Shown here: piece by piece, positions 1-7,215 of the stretch
How positions within the stretch are numbered: position 1 is the stretch's first letter
Layout: each line of letters starts with the position of its first letter
DNA from: Acidobacteriota bacterium
Lineage (GTDB): Bacteria; Acidobacteriota; Terriglobia; Terriglobales; Acidobacteriaceae
Assembly: GCA_013289765.1 (NCBI GenBank)
Contig: JABCZI010000010.1
Span: 1-64,000, forward strand
Length of the DNA: 64,000 nt
Direction: 5' to 3'
Translations under genes and position numbers: made by a program
Notes under the pieces: model-generated
Told to the model about the DNA's origin: nothing
Seen by the model: the letters and a program-made list of their open reading frames with translations, nothing else
The model's database searches: none

Positions 1-33
1 CTGCTTCACTGCCACGGTGCTAATCTTTTTCAT
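1..33 (-). CDS. 5' end of a minus-strand gene leaving the window
   Basis: Only the first 11 codons are visible; they read MKKISTVAVKQ and the frame stays open to the window edge. The start is chosen because an AAGGAG ribosome-binding site (complement of 41-46) lies 7 bases upstream of the ATG. Too little protein is present to name a product. The basic N-terminus would suit either a cytosolic protein or the beginning of a signal peptide. Confidence 0.5.
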   Translation of the reverse strand, partial: MKKISTVAVKQ

Positions 34-182
34 TGCCGGTCTCCTTTTTATCTGTGCCTTGAGCACGTCGATAACTTGGGAGCGTACAGCATCCCGTCCG
101 GAGACCGGCCTTCTCATCCCATCTGTTTGCAGAAGTCTGACCCACCGTTGACAAGAATACGTGGCTCGCCTAGCTTCTTCCT

Positions 183-825
183 GTGGAAACCGAAACTCTC
201 GCAACGCTCTATTCGTCCAAGACTGATGATGAGTTGATCGCTCTAGCCGCCGATCCGAACTCCCTTACTGAGGCGGCACAATCTGTTCTGGCGAGCGAAC
301 TCCTTCGCCGGAACGCTGCGCTAACAAAAAGCATCTCCGACCGAGATAAAAACTAAGCAGAGTCACCAGCGCATTGCCAAACTGCTGCAAGCCGCAGGCG
401 CTTTGGTCCTAAATCTTGCGATCGCAATTATCGGCACGGCAGTGATCGAATCACCGATATGGCGCGTGTGGTCGCAAATGGAACGAACTCGCTCAGTACC
501 TAGAATCGAAGCAAGGGAGTGGTTCCTAGGTCTGACAATTGCCGCATTGCTCGGCTTTTTCGTCGGGAGACGACGGGCCACAACTGCAATTTGGGTCTGG
601 ACCGTGCCAGTCGCATTCTTCGGGCTTGGGGCTTTGATGTACATCACTAGGCCGCACAGTGTTTTGGCAAACGACGGTGGTTTTGCTTCGCACTTTTTCG
701 CTCCCAAATGTGTTTTCGACAGTTATGCAGTTGGTGGTAGATTCTTAAGTTATGCAAGCGACAATTCCGCGGGGCTGGTTGGGAGATCAGCGAGGGCGGG
801 GAGTAAAAGTTGGATGTCGTTATAG
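183..825 (+). pseudogene. Small membrane protein, apparently split by a +1 frameshift
   Basis: Two adjacent reading frames look like one gene. Frame one starts at GTG 183 and encodes 57 residues containing LYSSKTDDELIALAADPNSLTEAA-type sequence (given here in part), ending at TAA 354-356. The second frame is open through that point and carries two hydrophobic segments (around 403-460 and 525-655), ending at 825. Skipping one A in the AAAA run at 348-351 joins them into a protein of about 213 residues: a soluble acidic N-terminus, then two membrane helices. From memory, small acidobacterial membrane proteins share this N-terminal motif followed by helices. It could instead be two genes, with the second using TTG 403, or a sequencing error in the homopolymer. 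Function unknown. Confidence 0.5.
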
Positions 826-873
826 GAAGTGCGAGTGCATCCTCGCAAAATCAACACTTGATGGGGGAAGTTA

Positions 874-1581
874 ATGAACCGAGAAAGAGTCAAGAGAATC
901 GCATCAACATTCCTGGCATCAGTTGTCGTGATGAGCATGGCGTGGCAGGCGCAAGCGGAGGACGCCAAAACGCATACGAGTATGGCGCCGCTTGATCAAT
1001 ACCTGATGGCAGATCGGAATGCCGAGATAGCATTAGCACGCAGCGCTGCTCCCGAATCCATCTCACGAGATGCTGAGGTCATGGTCCTCGGACGGCACGG
1101 CTACGAAACCGTGGAGAAGGGTAAGAACGGTTTCGTGTGTATCGTCGAACGATCGTGGATGGCTCCCTTCGACGACCCCGAGTTTTTGAACCCCGATCAG
1201 CGGCTCCCGCTTTGCCTCAATCCGCCCGCCGTGCGATCCCACCTGCCCCTCACTCTCAAGACAACAAAGCTGACATTTGCTGGACTATCCAAAACCCAGA
1301 TCTTCGACGGTATCAAAGCCGCATACGGCAAGAAAGAACTGCCACTGCCGGAGCCCGGTGCTATGTGCTACATGATGTCGAAGCAGCAGTACTTTGGGCG
1401 CAAGTACGGAAATGCGGACCCCCATCTGATGTTTTGGTTTCCCAAAACAGACGACACGTTTTGGGGCGCAGGACTCCACGGTTCCCCCGTGTACGTGCAT
1501 CAATACTCTCCGCAACCAATTACCGAATTCATCATTTCGGTGTCCAAGTGGTCAGATGGAACCGATGCACCGAAGGACTGA
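874..1581 (+). CDS. Secreted protein of unknown function
   Basis: 235 residues. The N-terminus has a basic start, a hydrophobic core (STFLASVVVMSMAWQ) and an AQA signal-peptidase-like site near residue 28, so export is likely. The mature part has several Cys and aromatic residues but no motif I recognise. The ATG at 874 follows a GGGGGAAG ribosome-binding site at 863-870. It stands alone, with non-coding sequence on the downstream side. I do not recognise the family. Confidence 0.7.
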   Translation: MNRERVKRIASTFLASVVVMSMAWQAQAEDAKTHTSMAPLDQYLMADRNAEIALARSAAPESISRDAEVMVLGRHGYETVEKGKNGFVCIVERSWMAPFDDPEFLNPDQRLPLCLNPPAVRSHLPLTLKTTKLTFAGLSKTQIFDGIKAAYGKKELPLPEPGAMCYMMSKQQYFGRKYGNADPHLMFWFPKTDDTFWGAGLHGSPVYVHQYSPQPITEFIISVSKWSDGTDAPKD

Positions 1582-1948
1582 CGCGCGAATCTCGACTCGA
1601 TCAAGTCATAACTTGGCGATAAATCGCGATATCACTCATCGACAGTTCAATGAGCGCTATCGCCCTGTTTTCAACAGTTATTGTTTGCAGTGTTGGGTGA
1701 GGGGAGTGGAACACGTCGTCACCCCAGACAGTGCTGCCCAAGTGCGCGAAGCTGTGCCGTTCGCTCGCGGAAGTTCCATATGGAGGATAAATCTTCACAT
1801 GGGCAGTTTTGCCTGCTCCTGCATTGCCGCTGACAGAGTCGGACTCGGGAAGAGACCAAGCACCGCCTCTAGACGCGTGCCGTAAGCGCCGTGTATCAAT
1901 TCGCCTTCAGGCGCTGGTTTTTACGGCCGCCACTTCCGCTAGGGGCTG
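1582..1948. other. Intergenic region with one copy of a 33-bp repeat
   Basis: No convincing gene. The short frames crossing it are basic and Cys/Arg-rich, as expected of shadow frames. It contains one copy of a 33-bp sequence (1613-1645) that is repeated at 3325-3357. Confidence 0.4.
1613..1645 (+). repeat. 33-bp direct repeat, copy 1 (GCGATAAATCGC core)
   Basis: The first 16 bases, TTGGCGATAAATCGCG, are identical to those at 3325. The rest is similar, with roughly 25 of 33 positions matching by eye. The core is a small inverted repeat, GCGAT-AA-ATCGC. The two copies bracket the HAF-repeat gene in the same orientation. Confidence 0.45.
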
Positions 1949-2992
1949 CTATGGAGTCCGCAGGAAGCCGTGGGGGTTGCTGTTGCCGTTGGCCTGATAG
2001 TAGCCGGCGATCGCTCCAGCCGAGTTGATGCTCTCCGGGAAAATGAGAGTTGCGCCGGGGGCTTCAAAGGTGGTGATGGAACCGTTGGGCCGACGCACGA
2101 ATCCGCGCGAAATGCCCTGCGGGTTGGTGAGGTAGCCGACAATCCTTCCGGCATTATTGATGGCGAATGGAACGGCGATGCTTGAGCCTTGGGTTGGCAA
2201 GAAGGTGGTGATCGAGCCGTCGACGGCGCGGACGAAGTCCGCGACGATGTTGCCGGACGTGTCGTACGTCGTTCCTGTAATCTCCCCGGAGGAGTTCATG
2301 CCGATAGGTTGCGTGTTCTGCCCCTCGATCACAGTGAATGTGGCGAATGTGCCATCCGGAGCGCGCAAGAAGCCGTGAATCAAGTAGCTGGAATCGAGAT
2401 AATAGCCCGCGATCGCGCCTGCCTCGTCGATGGAGTTGGCGACGGTCCCAATAGATGTCGGGGGATCGAAGGTGCTGATAGTGCCGTCAGAATCGCGAAC
2501 GAAACCATGAGAGACTGCGGCCGCAATGTAAAACCCAGTGACCGCCCCGCGCGAATTGATGCTGTAGACGTAAGTGTAATCCGCTGTTGGAGGATCGAAG
2601 GTAGTAATGGCGCCGTCGGGTGCACGCAGGAAGCCGCGAGAGGTGGTGCTCGTAAAGTAATATCCGGTGATCGCCCCGGCGGCGTTGATGCTGGCCGGGA
2701 GGGTTCCGGTCGCGCCTGGGCCGTCGAAGCTGGTAATAGTGCCATCAGGCATTCTCAGAAAGCCGTGAGTCGTGGTTCCATCCGAGTAAGACCCCGTGAT
2801 GGCCCTGCCGGCATTGATGCTCATAGGCATTGTCTGCACCGAGCCCGGTGGATCGAAGGTAATGATAGTAGCCTTCTGCGCAAAGGCAGAGAGGGTGAGG
2901 ATTGAGGCGCATAGAGTCAGGAAAAAAGCGAAGGCCAATTTTCGAGAAATTGTCGGAGCCACGCGGGCCAGAGAAGATTCAGTCGCGGTCAT
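1949..2992 (-). CDS. HAF-repeat beta-propeller-like secreted protein
   Basis: About 347 residues from the ATG at 2992, which has an AGGAG ribosome-binding site (complement of about 2999-3003). Upstream in-frame codons lack such a site. An N-terminal signal peptide (LAFAFFLTLCASILTLSAFAQ) is followed by seven units of about 45 residues with the pattern ITTFDPPG...SINAAGAITGYY...GFLRAPDG. This matches the HAF repeat family of predicted extracellular beta-propeller proteins. Nothing follows the last repeat. The role is unknown; a surface or secreted binding scaffold is the usual guess for the family. Confidence 0.85.
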   Translation of the reverse strand: MTATESSLARVAPTISRKLAFAFFLTLCASILTLSAFAQKATIITFDPPGSVQTMPMSINAGRAITGSYSDGTTTHGFLRMPDGTITSFDGPGATGTLPASINAAGAITGYYFTSTTSRGFLRAPDGAITTFDPPTADYTYVYSINSRGAVTGFYIAAAVSHGFVRDSDGTISTFDPPTSIGTVANSIDEAGAIAGYYLDSSYLIHGFLRAPDGTFATFTVIEGQNTQPIGMNSSGEITGTTYDTSGNIVADFVRAVDGSITTFLPTQGSSIAVPFAINNAGRIVGYLTNPQGISRGFVRRPNGSITTFEAPGATLIFPESINSAGAIAGYYQANGNSNPHGFLRTP

Positions 2993-3797
2993 TGTTAACT
3001 CCTGAACAGAGTGCAAGAAACGCCACGGACTCCGATGCCCGCGGCAGGAAAAAGGTATAGTAACGTTTTCGCGAACCGGCTCGCGCGAGGAAAAAGTTAC
3101 TGGCTCGAAGGTTTTATCGATCTTCCTTGCGACTTTTACTCCGCCTTTAGCAGACTGATTGTTGTCCATCAGAAAACATGTATTCACTTGGTTGCAGGGG
3201 CAAGACCCATCAGTTTTACTTCCGTTCGCTTGACGGGCTAAATGTGAACGATGAAACAAAACAGCCTGAAGCGACCATGTTTAAAGACGCTCCGGAGATC
3301 CTAAGGTTTCAACGAAAAGCTTGATTGGCGATAAATCGCGGTTACGCTTATTGACCGTCGTGCTGTGCTCTGCAATCAGAAAACGGCGGCAGAGCAGACC
3401 AACCGCAACGGCCTTTAGAGCACAGCAAACCCACAAGAGCAGAACACACAAACACTCAACACCTAACAGACACCCGACACATTGACAATTGGCTCTCGCA
3501 TACGGCGACAGTCACCCACACGAATTCGCCCGCCCTGCAGCCCTCAGAGTTGCTGTGACGGCTGCAACCTAGTGGCTTAGAGACGATGGTTAAGTCTTGT
3601 GAGACTTTCTTCTGGAGTCGATTTTTTAGCTTCCGGTGCGGTTTTTCAGGGCTACAATAAAGCTGTCCGAAGAAGTGGATTATGGCATCGAATCCACGGG
3701 CAAGAAATCTGAAGCGAAAGCTTGAGGTTTCGGGCTTCTGAGCCATCTGCCACAAGCACTGGCCGCTTGAGGGATCACCCGGAAGGAATGATTGACT
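2993..3797. other. Long intergenic region between divergent genes
   Basis: About 800 bases separate the starts of the HAF gene (minus) and the OmpA-like gene (plus), so both promoters should lie here. Copy 2 of the 33-bp repeat sits at 3325-3357. No credible protein frame or structured RNA was recognised. Confidence 0.4.
3325..3357 (+). repeat. 33-bp direct repeat, copy 2
   Basis: Second copy of the sequence at 1613-1645, same orientation, with the same GCGAT-AA-ATCGC inverted repeat. Too short and too diverged to be called an insertion-sequence end. Confidence 0.45.
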
Positions 3798-4640
3798 ATG
3801 AAGAACCGAGTATGGATGACGCCGCTTTTGTCTGTTGCAGTTGCGCTTGGTGCATTCGCACAGCAACCTAACTCAAATACAAACGCACAGCCGGCAGGAG
3901 CGAGCGAGCAAAGTGCATCGAGTTCGCAGCCGGCGACGGCCGAGAAGGAACCTTTGCAACCCGCTTCTTCCCAGGATTTTTGGGATGGCGAAGAACCGAG
4001 CCTGGGGTCGCTGCTGCTTCATCCATTCGCCAGCAAGGAATATGTCAGGCGTCATGTTGAGCCCATTCGCGACCGGGTCAACGAGCTCGATGAATTGACT
4101 TCGACGCACAGCAACATGACCAAGGATGTGGACGCTCGCGCGCAGCAGGGAATTCAGATGGCTTCGGCCAAGGTCAGCCTGGCGGATGAGCATGCGCAGG
4201 ATGCCGCCAGGAAGTCTGAGATGGCTCATCAGACGGCGACAGGTCTTGATTCTCGACTCAACGCAGATGAAAAAGTGGTGGGAAACATCGATCAATACAC
4301 GCCGGGATCGCAAACCGAGATTCGCTTTCGACCCGGTCAGACCGTCCTGAGCAAGCAGGCCAAAGACGCGCTCGACGAGATGGCCAACCAACTCAAGAAC
4401 CAGCGCGGCTACATCATCGAAGTGCGGGGCTTCTCCGCGGGTCAGAGCCACGCGGCAATCGCCAGTTCCCGCAACATGGCAGACTCGGTGGTACGTTACC
4501 TGGTATTGAATCACGAGATTCCGGCCTACCGCATTTACACGATCGCGATGGGCAATGCCACCGAGAGCAAGAGCGCCAGCCGCACGCGCGTAGAAGTCAA
4601 CGTGCTGAAGAACGATGTCGACCAGATTGCCAAGCAGTAA
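3798..4640 (+). CDS. OmpA-like domain protein, periplasmic/outer-membrane
   Basis: 280 residues starting at ATG 3798, with a GGAAGGA site at 3781-3787. It has a signal peptide ending near ALGAFAQ, then a Ser/Gln/Ala-rich linker. A helical region (about 85-150: REPIRDRVNELDEL, DEHAQDAARKSEMA) looks coiled-coil. The C-terminal OmpA-like fold (about 160-275) has the pattern IRFRPGQTVLSKQAKDALDEM...IIEVRGFS...RTRVEVNVL. OmpA-like domains bind peptidoglycan. This one keeps the fold pattern, but the usual NxxLSxxRA helix is replaced by ASSRNMADSVVRYLV, so binding is uncertain. A hairpin terminator follows. Confidence 0.8.
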   Translation: MKNRVWMTPLLSVAVALGAFAQQPNSNTNAQPAGASEQSASSSQPATAEKEPLQPASSQDFWDGEEPSLGSLLLHPFASKEYVRRHVEPIRDRVNELDELTSTHSNMTKDVDARAQQGIQMASAKVSLADEHAQDAARKSEMAHQTATGLDSRLNADEKVVGNIDQYTPGSQTEIRFRPGQTVLSKQAKDALDEMANQLKNQRGYIIEVRGFSAGQSHAAIASSRNMADSVVRYLVLNHEIPAYRIYTIAMGNATESKSASRTRVEVNVLKNDVDQIAKQ

Positions 4641-4675
4641 TTAATTAATAACAGGAATTAATAATTAATGAAGAG

Positions 4676-4701
4676 CAGGCCCTCCCCAGGGCCTGTCTGT
4701 T
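4676..4701 (+). terminator. Hairpin downstream of the OmpA-like gene
   Basis: A perfect 8-bp stem (CAGGCCCT / AGGGCCTG) with a CCCC loop, 36 bases after the stop codon. The following T-tract is weak (TCTGTT), so efficiency is uncertain. Confidence 0.5.
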
Positions 4702-4764
4702 CATAGGCGTTAGAGCATTTGTTAGAGCGACATCGGACGCTTGCTTGCGTAGCGATGGAGATGT

Positions 4765-4950
4765 AGTTCCGGGGCTGAAGCCCGAATCTAATCTTGAGGA
4801 TTTACGCGGCGCTGAAGCGCCGCTCTTCCACGGTTGCGCGGGCATTATTGGTTGCGCGAGAACTGTGCGCCGCCGCGGGGCTGGCAGGATCATCTCGCGG
4901 GCCGGCCGGGCTTTGAGTAGGCCGGGACAGCCGAGGCGGCTGTCGCTACG
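4765..4950. repeat. Cluster of three REP-like palindromes
   Basis: Three GC-rich palindromes lie in under 190 bases. GGGCT-GA-AGCCC is at 4772-4783, GCGGCGCT-GA-AGCGCCGC at 4806-4823, and GACAGCC-N5-GGCTGTC at 4926-4944. The first two share the core GCTGAAGC. The third resembles the longer palindrome at 48544-48593. They sit between the convergent ends of two genes, the usual location of REP-type elements. Confidence 0.55.
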
Positions 4951-4978
4951 TGAGCAGTGCGGTCGGGCGAAGTTTGAC

Positions 4979-5818
4979 TCACTGCCGTTTTTGGAGAAGG
5001 AATTCTCCCTTCTTGGGCGGCAGCTTAAAAGGGAATTCAAAGACTTTCCCGCCCAGTGGCAGGCGAAGGACAAAATCTTCCTGGGCTTTCCAGCCTCCGA
5101 GCCATTTCGAGTTGGTGTCGAAGAACAGCCAGCCGCGAACTTCCGGATTCGCACGGTCAAGATGTGCGGTACGCAGGCTATTCTTGCTGAGGAACTCGAT
5201 CAGTTCGTTCGCTGATTTTTGATAATCCTGTAAACGCGTTTCGCGAAGTTGTTTCTCCGCGGGATGCTTCGCTACAGTTCTCCGTGTGTCATCATCGACG
5301 GCATCGGCGTCGGACTGAATTTTCTGGACGTAGGCGTCCGGATCGAGCGCGGTTTGTGTGACCTTGAAGTGCTTCATGAATTGCAGCGTGATTCCGTCTG
5401 GTGCGGTATCGAGGCTGTCGACTCCGCGGTAACGAATGGTGAGTTGAATTCCGAAGATGTGTCCGATGCGTTGGCGGCTGCTTTGCAACTCGCGAGCATC
5501 GACTGCCAGAACTATTCCAATATCGCCGGTCCAGAGCCCGTAGCGATACTTACCGTCAGTACCGCGGGAAAATGTGCACCCCGGCTGCTGTTCGTCCCAA
5601 CGAATGGGAGGTGAAGGGGTGGTTCTAGCTTTGGTTTCGTTATCTCTATCTCTGCTGCTCCGTGGAAAGGGCTGCGCCGACAAAGTGTGAAGCAATTCCG
5701 GGGAAGCAGAGGAAGCGGACAGAGGCAGGCAAGAGGTCGCAATCAATCCCGCAATCAATCCCGAAGTTAAGAACCGCAATCCGAAACGCCGCCATGTAGA
5801 AGTGACCATATCCGACAT
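4979..5818 (-). CDS. Exported protein of unknown function
   Basis: 279 residues. The N-terminus is a basic stretch then a hydrophobic core (FLTSGLIAGLIATSCLPLS) consistent with a signal peptide. The Cys in ATSC is not a standard lipobox. The mature part holds a region around YRYGLWTGDIGIVLAVDARELQ, and a later helical, charged stretch ends in a Lys-rich tail (LPPKKGEFLLQKRQ). Two ATGs (5818, 5809) are possible and neither has a clear ribosome-binding site. No family recognised. Confidence 0.6.
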   Translation of the reverse strand: MSDMVTSTWRRFGLRFLTSGLIAGLIATSCLPLSASSASPELLHTLSAQPFPRSSRDRDNETKARTTPSPPIRWDEQQPGCTFSRGTDGKYRYGLWTGDIGIVLAVDARELQSSRQRIGHIFGIQLTIRYRGVDSLDTAPDGITLQFMKHFKVTQTALDPDAYVQKIQSDADAVDDDTRRTVAKHPAEKQLRETRLQDYQKSANELIEFLSKNSLRTAHLDRANPEVRGWLFFDTNSKWLGGWKAQEDFVLRLPLGGKVFEFPFKLPPKKGEFLLQKRQ

Positions 5819-5884
5819 TGGGTCGCGGGCCTGTCTTTTACTTGCACCTGCACGTGCACCTGCACCTTGTATCAGTTCACGGTA

Positions 5885-6997
5885 TCAGTTCACCGTGACG
5901 CTGACGGTTGCCGCTTCGGCGGTAGTAGTGTTACTCGGTGCTGCACCATTTTCGTCCACGCCCGTCAGGGTGAACGTGTAAGTGTTTTTCGGAGTAGTGG
6001 CGCCGGTAGGAGAGTTCGTTGGTGTGGAACTGCCGCAAGCCGGCAGAAGCAAGATACTGGCAATTGTCAAAAGGAACAAAATCCCCATCAGCTTTTTGCG
6101 GCGATTGGGTCCGCGTGCTCCCAGGAATGCAAGGCCGGGCAGCAACAGCCACAACGCGTAGAACATTCGGGGGGTCCGCAGGCTGGTGGTAGGCGTGGGT
6201 CCGTAAGTGGTGATGGTGAGAGTGGCGGTTGCAGGAGTGCCAGCCGTCACCTGGACCGGCCCAGAGCCAGTGGTGGGCGTGAACGCGCAACTGGGTCCTG
6301 CCGGCACGACCGGAGTAACGGAGAGGCAGGCCAGCGTGACCTGGTGTCCGGAATAGCTGCCGATTGGCGATACGGTAACGGTGGTTGAGGCCACACCTCC
6401 GGCAGTCACCGGGTTGGGGACTGCGGTAACGGGGGAGGCGGAGAGCGTGTAGTCCTCCGACAGAGGCTGAACGCTCAGGCTGAGGGATAGGGTTTGAATA
6501 ATGGGGCCGCTGGTGCCGGTGACGGTGAAGTTGTAGAGTCCCACGGCGGTTGCGTTGGTGGTGGTGATGGTGAGCGAGGCGCTGCCAGGCGGAGTTACCG
6601 TTAGGGGACTGATCGGGCAAAGTGGCGGACTGGTCGTAGCCGGTCCTGAAGAAATGACGCAGGTGAGGGCGACGGGACTATTGAAACCGAGGGTGGAAGT
6701 GAGCTCGATGGTGGCGATTGCCGATCCTCCGGGATCGACTGCGGGCCGATTCAGGCCGAGCGGGATGCTCATATTGAATGTTTGGCCGTGAGCGAGAGAG
6801 ACCGACGCTGCGGAGAGAAAGAAGAGAAATAAAACGAGGAGGCTGGCACGGAAAATCTTCCGGGCGTTGAACATGCTGCGATTGAACAAGCTGCGATTGA
6901 ACAGGCTGGGATTGAACGGGCCGGGGTTGAACGTGCTGAGGTTGAACAGGCCGCAACTGAGCGTGCTGTGTTTGAACATGAGAGGTTGGGAACTCAC
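5885..6997 (-). CDS. Surface protein with Ig-like repeats and C-terminal membrane module
   Basis: 370 residues from GTG 6997, which has GGAGGA 9 bases upstream (complement of 7007-7012). The N-terminus is built of eight pentapeptides (LFNRS-like) encoded by a 15-bp tandem repeat. A signal-like hydrophobic segment follows (SLLVLFLFFLSAASVSLAHG), then two Ig-like repeats with patterns such as FNSPVALTC and GHQVTLAC. The C-terminal about 100 residues are a membrane helix starting FYALWLLLPG, a basic RRKKLMG loop, a second helix ending LLLPACGSS, a Ser/Thr/Pro linker and a final strand ending VSVTVN. The neighbouring gene ends in the same module. Function unknown; a cell-surface role is inferred. 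The downstream 12-bp duplication at 5870-5893 repeats the stop-codon region. Confidence 0.7.
   Translation of the reverse strand: MSSQPLMFKHSTLSCGLFNLSTFNPGPFNPSLFNRSLFNRSMFNARKIFRASLLVLFLFFLSAASVSLAHGQTFNMSIPLGLNRPAVDPGGSAIATIELTSTLGFNSPVALTCVISSGPATTSPPLCPISPLTVTPPGSASLTITTTNATAVGLYNFTVTGTSGPIIQTLSLSLSVQPLSEDYTLSASPVTAVPNPVTAGGVASTTVTVSPIGSYSGHQVTLACLSVTPVVPAGPSCAFTPTTGSGPVQVTAGTPATATLTITTYGPTPTTSLRTPRMFYALWLLLPGLAFLGARGPNRRKKLMGILFLLTIASILLLPACGSSTPTNSPTGATTPKNTYTFTLTGVDENGAAPSNTTTAEAATVSVTVN
6861..6980 (-). repeat. Eight-copy 15-bp tandem repeat (coding)
   Basis: Exactly eight consecutive 15-bp units, e.g. CTGCGATTGAACAAG at 6876-6890 and CTGCGATTGAACAGG at 6891-6905. They encode the pentapeptides MFKHS, TLSCG, LFNLS, TFNPG, PFNPS, LFNRS, LFNRS and MFNAR on the minus strand. 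Copy-number change would stay in frame and alter only the leader ahead of the signal-like helix. Confidence 0.85.
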
Positions 6998-7165
6998 TAC
7001 TTCGATTCCTCCAGCGGCGCAAAAGCTGCCCGAGCCGGCCTAATGAGTGCCGAAAGTTACTCAGTCGCAAAGATAAAATAAAAGAAACGACGGGCTGTCG
7101 CAGAATGTGCCAGAGAGAATCTTAGACTAGAGTCGTCCATCGTGCCAATCGGCGGGTGTGGAGTG

Positions 7166-7199
7166 GAAAAAGATCAGGCCGCCTGCGAGGAGGCGGCCT
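7166..7199 (-). terminator. Rho-independent terminator of the SBBP-repeat gene
   Basis: A 9-bp stem AGGCCGCCT / AGGCGGCCT (7176-7184 and 7191-7199) with a 6-base loop. On the minus strand it is followed by GATCTTTTT. It lies 17 bases past the stop codon. Confidence 0.75.
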
Positions 7200-7215
7200 A
7201 GGGGTTAAGTTGGAG

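Noticed and set aside
2189-2905. A long plus-strand reading frame of 238 residues.
   Set aside because: It is antisense to the HAF-repeat gene, whose repeats keep several opposite frames open; its composition is Gly/Arg-rich with no start site.
2000-2990. Repeated motifs that could suggest a CRISPR array or tandem DNA repeat.
   Set aside because: The repetition is at protein level (45-residue HAF units) and DNA copies are diverged; no constant repeat with spacers.
3456-3866. Minus-strand frame of 136 residues in the long intergenic region.
   Set aside because: Basic and Cys/Arg/Ser-rich, runs into the 5' end of the OmpA-like gene, and has no ribosome-binding site.
5840-5893. GCACCTGCAC-type short repeats and a duplicated TATCAGTTCAC.
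   Set aside because: Too short for a functional repeat call; it duplicates the gene's stop region and probably arose by local slippage.
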